64,000 bases of DNA from Bradyrhizobium sp. 199 (GCF_023073355.1 NZ_JADPJI010000002.1:930001-994000), one strand, 5' to 3'. Counted from the first letter of the stretch, positions 1 to 9,781 are shown. Notes: a model not told the origin generated them from the letters alone. Made by a program: numbers and translations.

Positions 1-106
1 GATCGGCGATGGGCGCGCCGACCAGAAATGCGACGGGGAACGGGATGAGCATGGGGTGGAGCGGGTGATCGCCGACAGCGGCGGTCGTCTTGGGGTTGAT
101 GGTCAT
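1..106 (-). CDS. DUF2231 family membrane protein, N-terminal fragment
   Basis: Only the first 35 codons lie in the window; the gene continues past the left edge. The reverse strand reads from an ATG at 104-106 and contains GDHPLHPMLIPFPVAF, the N-terminal signature I associate with DUF2231 membrane proteins (a His-Pro pair followed by the first membrane helix). Their function is not established. The gene runs away from tolQ, so the spacer to the right holds promoters for both directions. Family assignment is from motif memory on a short fragment. Confidence 0.6.
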   Translation of the reverse strand, partial: MTINPKTTAAVGDHPLHPMLIPFPVAFLVGAPIAD

Positions 107-653
107 GGCAGGACCTCGCGCGAAGTGATTTTCGGGACAATTTTCCGGAGGAGGGGTGGTTCCTCAGCGCGCTCCATGCACGCGGACTCTCGTGCCCGGA
201 CGCAAAGCAGCGCCCCTTTGGCGGTGCTTGCAGAGCCGGGGCCCATCGGTCCCGCACGAGAACCTGCTTCTGGGTTCCGGCTCTGCAACGCGAACAGCGC
301 TGCGCTGCGTCCGGGGCACAAACCACCCTCAAACGCCTGCGCTGCCTACCTTTCCCGCAGCCTAATTCACCCCTGGTAACCTCGCATTAACCAACGGCGG
401 GCTCTGGTAAGGGTGGACAATCGCGCCCAAAGCCTGAAGCCAGGCCCGTCAAGGCCCGGGGCCAAAGGCTCATAGTTTTGACATCTTGGCAGGGAATGCA
501 GACGGCCGGCTTTGGACGAGCCCCTGCACCCCCAAAAAGACAAGGCTTTGAGCGGGCTTGCCGGCCGCGCCGGTGCTAGCGGGGCTATTGGGAACCGGCA
601 GCCATTTGCTGGCCGGCACGTCAGGTAACGATCGCCTTGAGAGGATACTGCTT
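107..653. other. intergenic region between DUF2231 gene and tolQ
   Basis: No convincing gene is seen in these 547 bases. An apparent reading frame across 56-379 runs antisense to the DUF2231 start and through the palindromic repeat at 192-319, and its protein is arginine-rich shadow sequence. The part after 380 holds a TTAACC half-site near 388 and leads into the tolQ ribosome binding site; no promoter could be assigned with confidence. Confidence 0.5.
192..319. repeat. imperfect palindromic intergenic repeat
   Basis: The left arm (192-245) and right arm (270-319) are imperfect reverse complements. The outer arms share GTGCCC..GGACGCA..GCAGC and the inner arms share TTGCAGAGCCGG. Transcribed, it would form a long interrupted hairpin. 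Elements built on this 'ccggacgc...gcagagccgggacc' pattern are, from memory, dispersed between genes in Bradyrhizobium. A role as a transcript-end or mRNA-stability element is inference. Confidence 0.6.
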
Positions 654-1370
<717 letters not shown>

Positions 1371-1413
1371 CGGGCGGCATGTATAGTCTGAAGGGCAATT
1401 TGGGCACGCGATC

Positions 1414-1863
1414 ATGGCGATGAACGTTGCGAGTTCGTCCGGAGGCGGCGGGCGCCGAGGCCGGCGCAAGCCCGTCGTGGCCGAGATCAACGTCACGCCG
1501 ATGGTCGACGTGATGCTGGTGCTGCTCATCATCTTCATGGTGTCGGCGCCGATGCTGACGGTCGGCGTGCCGCTCGACCTGCCGCAGACCCAGGCCAAGA
1601 GCCTCGAAAACAACGACCAGAAGCCGATCCAGATGTCGGTCGACATCAAGGGCAAGGTCTTCATCAATGACGCCGAGATCGCGATCAACGAACTGGTGCC
1701 CAAGCTGAAGGCGATCACGGACGCGCGCAGCGGGCTCGAGGAGCGCATCTACCTGCGCGCCGACAAGAAGGCGGATTACGGCACGGTCGCCAAGGTGATG
1801 GGCCTGTTGTCCGGCGCCGGGTTCAAGAAGCTCGCCCTCGTCACGGAAGCGGATCAGGGGTAA
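1414..1863 (+). CDS. tolR: TolR, biopolymer transport protein (ExbD/TolR family)
   Basis: 149 residues. A glycine/arginine-rich cytoplasmic start is followed by AEINVTPMVDVMLVLLIIFMV, a single membrane helix carrying the conserved aspartate (MVDVML) that takes part in proton translocation with TolQ. The rest is the periplasmic ExbD/TolR domain, ending in the typical YGTVAKVMGLLSGAGF segment. It lies 43 bases after tolQ and 3 bases before tolA, so co-transcription is likely. A second ATG two codons downstream is an alternative start. Confidence 0.95.
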   Translation: MAMNVASSSGGGGRRGRRKPVVAEINVTPMVDVMLVLLIIFMVSAPMLTVGVPLDLPQTQAKSLENNDQKPIQMSVDIKGKVFINDAEIAINELVPKLKAITDARSGLEERIYLRADKKADYGTVAKVMGLLSGAGFKKLALVTEADQG

Positions 1864-1866
1864 GCC

Positions 1867-2826
1867 GTGAAGGTGAACTTCGACAAGACACTCGTTGCGT
1901 CGATTGCCCTCCATGTCCTCGTGCTGGGTTGGGGGCTCGTCACCTTCAGCAGCAAAGCCTACGTCGCACCGGAAGAGTCGCTCCCGATCGACATCATCTC
2001 CACCGACCAGCTCGCCAAGATGATGGCGGGGCAGAAGACGGGCGAGAAGGACAAGCCGAAGCCGAAGGTCGAGAAGATTGCGGAGCCCAAGCCCGAGGAA
2101 GACGCCGTCGGCAAGGTCACCGAGAAGAAAGAGCTGATCAAGACCAATTCGCAGCCGGAGCCACCACCGAAGCCCGTCGAGAAGCCGGTCGAGAAGAAGC
2201 CCGAGCCGCCGAAGCCGGTCGCCGAGGCCAAGCCGAAGGAAGAGCCGAAGCCGCAGGAAAAGAAGCCTGATCCGGCCAAGGAAGATCCGATCGCCGAGCT
2301 GCAGAAGAAGCTGGACACCAAGAAGCCGCCGCCCAAGCCGGTGGAGCAGAAGGTCGCGGCGGTGCAGCCGCAGCAGCAGCCCAAGCCGAAGGAGCGCAGC
2401 TTCGATCCCGCGCAGATCCAGCGCGACCTCGACAAGCGCGCCGCGACCCGGCACGAGCTCACTGGCTCGGCGCTGAACGCGTCGGCGGCACTGGGAGCGG
2501 CAACCGGGACTGCCGCCAACAACGTCGCGACCTGGCGTGGTGCATTCCAGGGCGCGGTCAAGCGCTGCTTCACGCCGACCTATAACGGGCAGGATGCCGA
2601 TCAGTACGAGGCTGACATCGACATTCCCATGAAGATCGATGGATCGCTGGCGTCCGAGCCGATCGTCGTCGCGGTGCGAGGACCGTCGCGACCGATCGCG
2701 CAGGCGGTGGCGGAGAGCGCCAAGCGCGCCATCGTGCAGTGTCAGGTCTACTCGTTCATGCCAAAGCCGCAGTACGAGAGCTGGAAGCTCATTCCCATGA
2801 CTTTCGGCCTGAAAGATATGTTGTGA
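1867..2826 (+). CDS. tolA: TolA, envelope-spanning protein of the Tol-Pal system
   Basis: 319 residues from a GTG start three bases after the tolR stop. An N-terminal membrane anchor (about residues 9-27, [16 protein letters not shown]) is followed by a long Lys/Pro/Glu-rich region (about 55-180) that replaces the Ala-rich helix of E. coli TolA. The C-terminal 100 residues resemble the TonB/TolA domain III fold, with a [13 protein letters not shown] segment and [14 protein letters not shown]. TolA links the TolQR motor to Pal and TolB across the periplasm. Identification rests on position, topology and composition more than strict sequence identity. Confidence 0.9.
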   Translation: MKVNFDKTLVASIALHVLVLGWGLVTFSSKAYVAPEESLPIDIISTDQLAKMMAGQKTGEKDKPKPKVEKIAEPKPEEDAVGKVTEKKELIKTNSQPEPPPKPVEKPVEKKPEPPKPVAEAKPKEEPKPQEKKPDPAKEDPIAELQKKLDTKKPPPKPVEQKVAAVQPQQQPKPKERSFDPAQIQRDLDKRAATRHELTGSALNASAALGAATGTAANNVATWRGAFQGAVKRCFTPTYNGQDADQYEADIDIPMKIDGSLASEPIVVAVRGPSRPIAQAVAESAKRAIVQCQVYSFMPKPQYESWKLIPMTFGLKDML

Positions 2827-2849
2827 CATCCGAACAAAAGAATTTCGCA

Positions 2850-4214
2850 ATGAATGACGCCCGATCGATGAACCGCCGCCGCTTCATGACCCTGACCGGA
2901 TCGACGCTCGCGATGCTCGGGGGCGGACAGACCTTCGCGCAGGGGCAGCCGCGAATTCGTATCGATCCGACCGAGTTTCAGCCGATCCCGATCGCGATCA
3001 CCAACTTCCTGCCGGGCTCGCCGTCCGATGGCGAGGTCGGCAACGGTGTCACGCAGGTCATCACCAACAATCTGAAGCGCTCGGGCCTGTTCGCCCCGAT
3101 CGACCAGGCCGCCTTCATCGAGCGCATCAACAACATCGACGTCGCGCCGCAATTCCAGAACTGGAAAACCATCAACGCGCAGGCGCTGGTCACCGGCCGC
3201 ATGACGCGGCAGCCGGACGGCCGGCTCAAGGCCGAATTCCGCCTGTGGGACGTGGTGTCCGGCCAGCAGCTCGCCGGCCAGCAGTATTTCACCTCGCCGG
3301 AATATTGGCGCCGCATCGCCCACATCATCTCCGACCAGATCTACGAGCGGATGACCGGCGAGAAGGGTTATTTCGACAGCCGTGTGGTGTTCGTGGACGA
3401 AAGCGGCCCGAAGGAGCGCCGTGTCAAGCGGCTCGCGATGATGGATCAGGACGGCGCCAATGTGCGCTATCTGACCCGCGGCTCCGACCTGGTGCTAACG
3501 CCGCGCTTCTCGCCGAACTCGCAAGAGATCACCTATATGGAGTTCGGCCAGGGCGATCCGAAGGTCTATCTCTTCAACATCGAGACCGGCCAGCGCGAGA
3601 TCGTCGGCAACTTCCCGGGCATGACCTTTGCGCCGCGCTTCTCGCCGGATGGCCAGCGCGTCATCATGAGCTTGCAGCAGGGCGGCAATTCCAACCTGTT
3701 CGTGATGGATCTGCGCTCGCGATCGACCACGCGCCTCACCGACACGCCGGCGATCGACACGTCTCCTTCTTATTCTCCGGATGGCGCCCGCATCTGCTTC
3801 GAATCCGATCGCGGAGGGCGGTCCCAGATCTACGTGATGGCCGCCAGCGGTGGGCAGGCGCAGCGCATCTCCTTCTCCAAGGACGACACCAACGCCAGCT
3901 ATTCGACGCCGGTGTGGTCGCCGAAGGGCGACTACATTGCCTTCACCAGGCAGGGCGGCGGCCAGTTCTCGATCGGCGTCATGAAGCCCGATGGCAGCGG
4001 CGAGCGGCTGCTCACCTCCGGTTTCCACAACGAAGGCCCGACCTTCTCGCCGAACGGCCGCGTGCTGATGTTCTTCCGCGATCCCGGCGGCAACGGCGGG
4101 CCCTCGCTGTACAGCGTCGACATTTCGGGACGCAACGAGCTGAAGGTGCCAACGCCGGGCTTCGCCTCCGACCCGGCATGGTCGCCGCTATTGTCCTCGA
4201 CCGCGGGCCAATAA
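2850..4214 (+). CDS. tolB: TolB, periplasmic beta-propeller of the Tol-Pal system
   Basis: 454 residues from the ATG at 2850; a second in-frame ATG at 2868 is also possible. After the leader comes the TolB N-terminal domain ([19 protein letters not shown]) and then repeated PD40 propeller blades ([50 protein letters not shown]). TolB binds Pal and TolA in the periplasm. The leader contains [10 protein letters not shown], which fits a twin-arginine (Tat) signal, then an Ala/Gly-rich core ending near TFAQG. It starts 23 bases after tolA and closes the first tol block. Confidence 0.95.
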   Translation: MNDARSMNRRRFMTLTGSTLAMLGGGQTFAQGQPRIRIDPTEFQPIPIAITNFLPGSPSDGEVGNGVTQVITNNLKRSGLFAPIDQAAFIERINNIDVAPQFQNWKTINAQALVTGRMTRQPDGRLKAEFRLWDVVSGQQLAGQQYFTSPEYWRRIAHIISDQIYERMTGEKGYFDSRVVFVDESGPKERRVKRLAMMDQDGANVRYLTRGSDLVLTPRFSPNSQEITYMEFGQGDPKVYLFNIETGQREIVGNFPGMTFAPRFSPDGQRVIMSLQQGGNSNLFVMDLRSRSTTRLTDTPAIDTSPSYSPDGARICFESDRGGRSQIYVMAASGGQAQRISFSKDDTNASYSTPVWSPKGDYIAFTRQGGGQFSIGVMKPDGSGERLLTSGFHNEGPTFSPNGRVLMFFRDPGGNGGPSLYSVDISGRNELKVPTPGFASDPAWSPLLSSTAGQ

Positions 4215-4453
4215 ATCCCGCGCTCGCAACGCGCGATGTTGTCGAAAAAAAATGCACAGATTTTTTCGGGTTGGGGGAGGAAAGCAAGCCTTTCTTCACC
4301 TTGAGCCCGGCAGTACTTGCCTAGTTGCTTGAAATATCAGCAGAAACAGGTTCGCGATTGCCGAAAAACAACTCGACTTTAACGATGTTCCCTCAGAAAG
4401 ACTTCACTAGGGCTGGGTAAAAGTACGCGCCAAACAGGACGCGTAACAAGCCA

Positions 4454-6775
4454 ATGCAGCTGGCCGACCAGAAGCAGAGTGATCGAGACGAGCTGGAGCC
4501 GATTCTCTACGCCGCTCTCATCAACTCCATGGTGCAGAATTTCTGGGCGATCTTCCTCGGCTCGGCCTCTGCGGCCGTGGCCGCGGTGATGACTGCGTTG
4601 AAGACCGGCGACGTCTGGCTGTGGCCGCTCGCCTTCCTGCTGATTGCGATCGGCACCGCGCGTGCATTCCAGATGCGCGGATACGAAAACCGCACCAGGC
4701 CGCTGTCATTCGAAGAGGCCAAGCACCTGGAGCCGCGTTACTGGTTCGGCGCGCTGAGCTATGCGGCGGTGCTCGGCGTGTGGGCCTTCGTCGTCATCTA
4801 CAACAACAACGATCCGGTCACCGACATGCTCTGTGTCGCCATCGGCATCGGCTACACCGCGGGCGGCGCCGCCCGCAATTACGGACAGCCCCGGGTGATC
4901 CAGTGGCACATCGCGCTGGCCTGCGGTCCGATGTCGCTCGCCCTGCTGCTGCACGGCGGGTTCTACCACATCGGTCTTGCCATCCTGCTCGTGTTCTTCT
5001 TCATCGGGCTCAAGAACATCAACCTCACCCTGCACGCCATTTTCGTCAAGGCGTTGACCTCGAGCTTCCGCGAATCCGCGCTGGCGAGCCAGTTCGACAC
5101 CGCCCTCAATAACATGCCGCACGGCCTGTGCATGGTCCGCGCCGATGGCCGCCTTGCGGTGATGAACCACCGCTTCGGCGAGCTGATGAGCTTGCCCGAG
5201 GACCTCGTCAAGCGCGGCGCAACTGCCGCCGATGTCATGTCGGCCTGCGTGACCGCCGGGTCGATCTCGGCGGAGAGCGGCGAGCAGATCCTGGCCGGGA
5301 TCGAGCACGGGCGGGTTCGCGAGATCATCACTGCCGATCCGGATTCTTCGCGCGACCGTACGCTGGCCTGGACGTTCCAGCCGATGGCCCGCGGCGGCAC
5401 GGTGCTGCTGCTGGAAGACATCACCGAACGTACCAATGCGGAAGCCCGCATCAGCCATCTGGCTCGTTACGACGAGCTCACGGCGCTGCCCAACCGGGTC
5501 AGCTTCCACGACGAGATCGAGCGGCTGCTGAAGAATTCGCATCATGCCGAGTGCCTCTCCGCGCTGCTCTTCGTCGACCTCGACCAGTTCAAGCAGGTCA
5601 ACGACACGCTCGGCCATCCCTGCGGCGACCAGCTGCTGTGTGCCGTCGCCAACCGTCTGCGCGAGATGCTGCGCCCGGAAGATTTCGTCGCCCGCTTCGG
5701 CGGCGACGAGTTCGTCGTGTTCCAGCAGAACATCTCTTCGCCGGAGGACGCCGCAGCGCTTGCCCGCCGCATCGTCGAACGGTTGAGCGAGCGCTACCGT
5801 ATTGACAATCACCTGGTCGAGATCGGCGCCAGCGTCGGCATCGCGCTGACCTCGCCGGAAGGCCTCAGTGTCGACACGCTGCTCAAGAATGCCGACATGG
5901 CGCTGTATCGCGCCAAGGCGGACGGCCGCGGCACCTTCTGCTTCTTCCGAGACGAGATGGCGGCGACCGTCGAGGCGCGCCGCATCCTTGAGCTCGATCT
6001 GCGCAAGGCGCTCGCCAACGAGGAGTTCGAGCTGTTCTATCAGCCGCTGGTCAATCTGAAGTCCGGCAAGATCACCACCTGCGAGGCGCTGCTGCGCTGG
6101 AATCATCCGGTGCGCGGCACGGTCTCGCCGATCGACATCATTCCGGTCGCCGAGGACATGGGCCTGATCGTCGATCTCGGCCGCTGGATCCTGCGCCGCG
6201 CCTGCATGGAATGCATGAAGTGGCCTGAGGCTGTCAGCGTCGCTGTCAACTTCTCGCCGCAGCAATTCCACCAGCGCGACGTGCTGAGCGAAATCCGCTA
6301 CGCGCTCGAAGTCTCGGGCCTGCCGGCGCATCGGCTGGAGATCGAGATCACCGAGTCCTCGCTGCTGCGCAACACCCAGCTCACCCACGACATCCTGTCG
6401 CAACTGCACACGCTCGGCGTGCGCATCTCGCTCGACGATTTCGGCACCGGCTATTCCAGCCTCAGCTACCTGCACAATTTCCCGATGCAGAAGGTGAAGA
6501 TCGACCGCTCCTTCCTCGAAGGGATCGACACCGACCGCCCGCTGACGCTGCTGCGCGGCGTGGCGCGGCTATCGGCCGATCTCGGCATGGCGGTCGTGGT
6601 CGAGGGCATCGAGACCAACGAGCAGCTCGATCTCATCAGCGCCGACGGCACCGTCTCGGAGGCGCAAGGCTATCTGTTCAGCCGCCCCGTGCCCGCCGTG
6701 CGCATGCGCCAGCTGCTCAACGCCTCCCATGGACGGCGCGGCGAAAGCCAGCTTCAGGTGGTCGGCTTCGCTTAA
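4454..6775 (+). CDS. membrane-bound GGDEF/EAL cyclic-di-GMP protein
   Basis: 773 residues. About 200 N-terminal residues hold several hydrophobic helices (a MASE-like membrane sensor), followed by a PAS-like segment (FDTALNNMPHGLCMV onward). The GGDEF domain has an intact RFGGDEFVVF (motif near residue 416) and an RxxD inhibitory site (RPED) five residues upstream. The EAL domain has CEALLRW (near 544), NFSPQQF, EITES, DDFGTGYSSL, KIDRSF and EGIE, so all expected catalytic residues are visible. It could make and degrade c-di-GMP. It sits between tolB and pal, 239 bases after tolB, with no obvious co-transcription. Confidence 0.92.
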   Translation: MQLADQKQSDRDELEPILYAALINSMVQNFWAIFLGSASAAVAAVMTALKTGDVWLWPLAFLLIAIGTARAFQMRGYENRTRPLSFEEAKHLEPRYWFGALSYAAVLGVWAFVVIYNNNDPVTDMLCVAIGIGYTAGGAARNYGQPRVIQWHIALACGPMSLALLLHGGFYHIGLAILLVFFFIGLKNINLTLHAIFVKALTSSFRESALASQFDTALNNMPHGLCMVRADGRLAVMNHRFGELMSLPEDLVKRGATAADVMSACVTAGSISAESGEQILAGIEHGRVREIITADPDSSRDRTLAWTFQPMARGGTVLLLEDITERTNAEARISHLARYDELTALPNRVSFHDEIERLLKNSHHAECLSALLFVDLDQFKQVNDTLGHPCGDQLLCAVANRLREMLRPEDFVARFGGDEFVVFQQNISSPEDAAALARRIVERLSERYRIDNHLVEIGASVGIALTSPEGLSVDTLLKNADMALYRAKADGRGTFCFFRDEMAATVEARRILELDLRKALANEEFELFYQPLVNLKSGKITTCEALLRWNHPVRGTVSPIDIIPVAEDMGLIVDLGRWILRRACMECMKWPEAVSVAVNFSPQQFHQRDVLSEIRYALEVSGLPAHRLEIEITESSLLRNTQLTHDILSQLHTLGVRISLDDFGTGYSSLSYLHNFPMQKVKIDRSFLEGIDTDRPLTLLRGVARLSADLGMAVVVEGIETNEQLDLISADGTVSEAQGYLFSRPVPAVRMRQLLNASHGRRGESQLQVVGFA

Positions 6776-6819
6776 GTCCATTTCGAAACGTGCCATGATT
6801 TCAGGCTGTTGCAGGCTCA

Positions 6820-6833
6820 CCGTAGTGCTACGG
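6820..6833. promoter_or_regulatory. short perfect inverted repeat, possible operator
   Basis: CCGTAG-TG-CTACGG is a perfect 6-bp inverted repeat in the spacer upstream of the FeeM-like gene, 38 bases before a CtrA-type box. It could be a regulator site for the downstream gene or a weak hairpin after the GGDEF/EAL gene. No U-rich run follows, which argues against a terminator. Confidence 0.3.
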
Positions 6834-6870
6834 AGGTTAACCCTAACACTTCGATTGCTTTGCAAACTTC

Positions 6871-6885
6871 TTAAGGAGGTGTTAA
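6871..6885 (+). promoter_or_regulatory. candidate CtrA binding site (TTAA-N7-TTAA)
   Basis: TTAAGGAGGTGTTAA matches the full alphaproteobacterial CtrA consensus TTAA-N7-TTAA. It lies 82 bases upstream of the ATG of the FeeM-like gene, a sensible promoter position. The CtrA consensus is established knowledge; binding here is inference. The central GGAGGTG also looks like a Shine-Dalgarno run, but no ATG follows at a suitable distance. Confidence 0.45.
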
Positions 6886-6966
6886 TAAATCGTCGCGCCC
6901 GCGCAAGTTGTCTTGCAAGGAATTGGCTTCGAATGTCGTGGGCGTGAGTGTGGGTAAGGAGTTGGA

Positions 6967-7704
6967 ATGCAGTCCTCAGCCAGATCTGTCATTTCGGCTG
7001 TTGGACGGGGAGCTGAGCTCCTGACCGACGTCGATTATCATCTTGCCGAAACCGCCGCGGAGAAAGAGGAGATCTACAATCTCCGCTACCGCGCCTATCT
7101 GCGGGAAGGCGCCGTCAAGCCGTCGGCGGACGCGCGGGTCACCGACCGCTACGACGAGCTGCCGAACGCCTGGACCTTCGGCGTCTATCTCCACGGCGAG
7201 CTCTGCAGCTCGGTACGCATCAGCGTGCTGACATCGGAATGGCAGGAATCCACCTCGGCCGACGTCTTCCAGGACATCCTGCTGCCGCGGCTCGATCGCG
7301 GCGAGGTCATGATCGACCCGACCCGCTTCGTCGCCGATCCCGACCAGATCAAGCGGGTTCCGGAACTGCCCTATCTGACGACCCGTCTCGCCTACATGGC
7401 CTGCGAACATTTCAATGCCGATCTCGGCCTCGCCATCGTGCGCTCCGAGCATCAGGCCTTCTACCGGCGGGTGTTCCTGCACGAAACCATCGCCGAGCCG
7501 CGGCTCGTTCCGGGCCTCACCAAGCCGTTCGGATTGATGGCGGCGGACTTCCCGACCTTCCGCAAGAAGGTGTTCGAGCGCTATCCGATCATGCGCTCGA
7601 CCGCCTTCGAACGGCGGATGCTGTTCGGGCGCGGCAGTCAGCATCAGGTCCCGCAGCGGCCCGTCCCGCAGCCGGTGCTCGTGGCGGACGCCGCTCACGC
7701 CTGA
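6967..7704 (+). CDS. FeeM/LuxI-like N-acyl amino acid synthase domain protein
   Basis: 245 residues with a GNAT-like fold typical of N-acyl amino acid synthases (FeeM) and distantly of acyl-homoserine-lactone synthases. Visible hallmarks are EIYNLRYRAYLREGAV near the N-terminus, DRYDELPNAWTFGVYL (the acidic segment preceding the first strands), CSSVRISVL and MIDPTRFVAD. Such enzymes join a fatty acyl group from acyl-ACP to an amino acid; substrate and product here are unknown. No LuxR-type receptor gene is adjacent. Translation starts at the ATG following GTAAGGAG. A CtrA-type box lies upstream. Family call is from motif memory. Confidence 0.7.
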   Translation: MQSSARSVISAVGRGAELLTDVDYHLAETAAEKEEIYNLRYRAYLREGAVKPSADARVTDRYDELPNAWTFGVYLHGELCSSVRISVLTSEWQESTSADVFQDILLPRLDRGEVMIDPTRFVADPDQIKRVPELPYLTTRLAYMACEHFNADLGLAIVRSEHQAFYRRVFLHETIAEPRLVPGLTKPFGLMAADFPTFRKKVFERYPIMRSTAFERRMLFGRGSQHQVPQRPVPQPVLVADAAHA

Positions 7705-8044
7705 GTCGGCGCCGGCCCGTCTTGGATGCAAACCCGGTTTCGGGCTTGGGCCGGGACAGGGGTCCCGGACTTGGCTTGGCTGTGAGCCGAGTGCTTCCGT
7801 TCACCACGCATCAGGTCCTGGCCCTAAAATTCAGGCAAAGGCCGGCGCTTTTGCCGGTTGGCGCGGCTTGCCTTCACCCTCGCGCCACATTTACAACCCA
7901 TTAACCATGACGGTTGCTTTTCGCTGGTTGGGGGCATTTGACCGGCTGTGGCAAGGTTCCATCAAGGTTGACGGAACGTTCGCTTAACCAACCCCCTGTA
8001 GACCGGACAGCAGTGGACGAAAACGTGAGCGTGGAGGCTCCGGA
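7705..8044. other. intergenic region carrying the probable pal promoter
   Basis: These 340 bases have no supportable gene. The first 70 are GC-rich with partial self-complementarity (CCCGG..CCGGG around 7710-7770) and may be a degraded palindromic repeat. From about 7895 on, TTAACC half-sites (CATTAACCATG near 7900 and GCTTAACCAACC near 7982) precede pal, suggesting that pal has its own promoter apart from tolQRAB. No exact -35/-10 pair is claimed. Confidence 0.4.
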
Positions 8045-8533
8045 ATGAAACATCCTATGCGTATCCTCCAGGGATTGAAGCTGGTCGCAGTGCTCGCCGT
8101 CGCGCTGTCGATGGGCGCCTGCGCCAACAAGAATGCCGCGACGGATGCGATGGCCAATGCGGCAACGCCTGGCAGCCAGCAGGATTTCGTGGTGAACGTG
8201 GGCGACCGCGTGTTCTTCGAAAGCGACCAGACCGATCTGACTCCGCAGGCGATCGTGACCCTGGAGAAGCAGGCGCAGTGGCTGCAGAGCTATCCGCGCT
8301 ACAGCTTCACCGTCGAAGGTCATGCCGACGAGCGCGGCACCCGCGAATACAACATTGCGCTCGGCGCCCGGAGAGCCCAGTCGGTGCGTTCGTTCCTCGC
8401 CTCGCGCGGCATCGATCCGAACCGCATGCGCACGATCTCCTACGGCAAGGAGCGGCCGGTCGCCGTCTGTAACGACATCTCCTGCTGGTCGCAGAACCGT
8501 CGTGCCGTCACCGTGCTGAACGCGAGCTCCTGA
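8045..8533 (+). CDS. pal: Pal, peptidoglycan-associated outer-membrane lipoprotein
   Basis: 162 residues. A lipoprotein signal ends in SMGAC, giving the lipidated cysteine near residue 28. The OmpA-like peptidoglycan-binding domain follows: VFFESDQTDLTPQA, VEGHADERGTREYN and IALGARRAQSVRSFL, with the aspartate and arginine that bind diaminopimelate. Pal anchors the outer membrane to peptidoglycan and is the partner of TolB and TolA. The two cysteines near the C-terminus (VCNDISCWSQNRR) are usual for Pal. A GGAGG site precedes the ATG. Confidence 0.97.
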   Translation: MKHPMRILQGLKLVAVLAVALSMGACANKNAATDAMANAATPGSQQDFVVNVGDRVFFESDQTDLTPQAIVTLEKQAQWLQSYPRYSFTVEGHADERGTREYNIALGARRAQSVRSFLASRGIDPNRMRTISYGKERPVAVCNDISCWSQNRRAVTVLNASS

Positions 8534-8587
8534 CGCCGGGATACTGACACTCAGTCAGCCGCCGTTCATCTTCCAAAACCGAATATG

Positions 8588-8616
8588 CCGGCGCCCTCTC
8601 GGGCGCCGGTTTCGTT
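8588..8616 (+). terminator. rho-independent terminator after pal
   Basis: CCGGCGCCC at 8588-8596 and GGGCGCCGG at 8601-8609 form a perfect 9-bp stem with a TCTC loop, followed by TTTCGTTT. It lies 54 bases after the pal stop and 119 bases before cpoB, so cpoB probably depends on read-through or its own promoter. Confidence 0.75.
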
Positions 8617-8734
8617 TCAGCAATCCGTGACAGAAACCCGGTGGTGCCAGTCACAGTTTTGGCGTACTCCCCTTCAATGTGTGGCGCGTCGAATGTTCCG
8701 TCGCAGGCCATTTCGCTTTCGTCGTCAGGACAAG

Positions 8735-9781
8735 ATGTCATCCAGATTTAAGGTCTTTACCGGCACCGTGGCGATGGCCACGCTGCTCTCTTTCGGCTCG
8801 CCCGCACTCGCGCAGTCGGACGATGATCCAGAGATGCGGATCGAGCGGCTGGAGAACCAGCTGCGCCAGCTCACCGGCCAGAACGAGGAGCTGCAATACC
8901 GCAACCGCCAGCTCGAAGACCGGCTGCGGGCGCTCGAAGGCGGCGCGCAAGTTGCGCCCGGACAGGCGCCCAATGTCGCGGCGATGCCGCCCGCCCAGCT
9001 CGCACCAGGTCAGGTCGCACCGGGCTATCGCCAGCCGCCGCAGCAGCAGGCCGTGCAGCCGAACTACGAGCAGCCGCAGATCGCCGGCCCTGCGCCGATC
9101 ATCCAGGAGCAGCCCGCGCCCGGTGCCCCCGGCACGCGCCGCCGCGGCGATGCCTTCGATCCGAACCAGAACCCGAGCGCGCCGGGCGCGCCGCGCGCGC
9201 TCGGCGGCGGCCAGCAGCCGATGCAGGCAGGCGCTCCCGGCGGCCGCGGCGCCGGCGAGCCGCTCGACCTCGCCAACACCAGCCCCCGTTATCAGCCGCA
9301 GGCGGCGCCTCCGGCCGCGCAGCCCGGCTATCCGCCGGCTCAGTCCGGACATCCTGCGCCATCAGGCGGCACTGGCCTTGCCACCCTGCCGCCGTCGGCA
9401 ACGCCGCGCGACGAGTTCGACCTCGGCATCGGCTACATGCAGCGCAAGGACTATGCGCTGGCCGAGCAGACCATGAAGAATTTCACGCAGAAATATCCGA
9501 GCGACCCGCTGCTCGGGGATGCGCAATACTGGCTCGGCGAGAGCTTTTTCCAGCGCCAGCAATATCGCGACTCCGCGGAAGCCTTCCTCGCCGTCACCAC
9601 CAAATACGAGAAATCGGCCAAGGCGCCGGATGCGCTGCTGCGACTCGGGCAGTCGCTCGCCGCCTTGAAGGAGAAGGAGGCCGCCTGCGCCGCGTTCGGC
9701 GAGGTCGGCCGCAAATATCCGCGCGCCTCGGCCGGTGTCAAAGCCGCGGTCGACCGCGAGCAGAAGCGGGTGAAGTGCTAA
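8735..9781 (+). CDS. cpoB: CpoB (YbgF), periplasmic Tol-Pal coordinator
   Basis: 348 residues from the ATG at 8735, chosen because a clear Sec signal (FTGTVAMATLLSFGSPALAQ) begins there. A coiled coil follows (about residues 33-70, RIERLENQLRQL...), then a long Pro/Gln/Ala/Gly linker of about 150 residues, and C-terminal TPR repeats (DEFDLGIGYMQRKDYALAE, LGDAQYWLGESFFQRQQY, APDALLRLGQSL). CpoB coordinates outer-membrane constriction with PBP1B in E. coli. The linker is much longer than in E. coli. Its position after pal supports the call. Confidence 0.92.
   Translation: MSSRFKVFTGTVAMATLLSFGSPALAQSDDDPEMRIERLENQLRQLTGQNEELQYRNRQLEDRLRALEGGAQVAPGQAPNVAAMPPAQLAPGQVAPGYRQPPQQQAVQPNYEQPQIAGPAPIIQEQPAPGAPGTRRRGDAFDPNQNPSAPGAPRALGGGQQPMQAGAPGGRGAGEPLDLANTSPRYQPQAAPPAAQPGYPPAQSGHPAPSGGTGLATLPPSATPRDEFDLGIGYMQRKDYALAEQTMKNFTQKYPSDPLLGDAQYWLGESFFQRQQYRDSAEAFLAVTTKYEKSAKAPDALLRLGQSLAALKEKEAACAAFGEVGRKYPRASAGVKAAVDREQKRVKC

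Noticed and set aside
4706..6475. 589-residue reverse-strand frame opposite the GGDEF/EAL gene
   Set aside because: Antisense shadow of a protein with all catalytic motifs; no signal, domain or ribosome binding site of its own.
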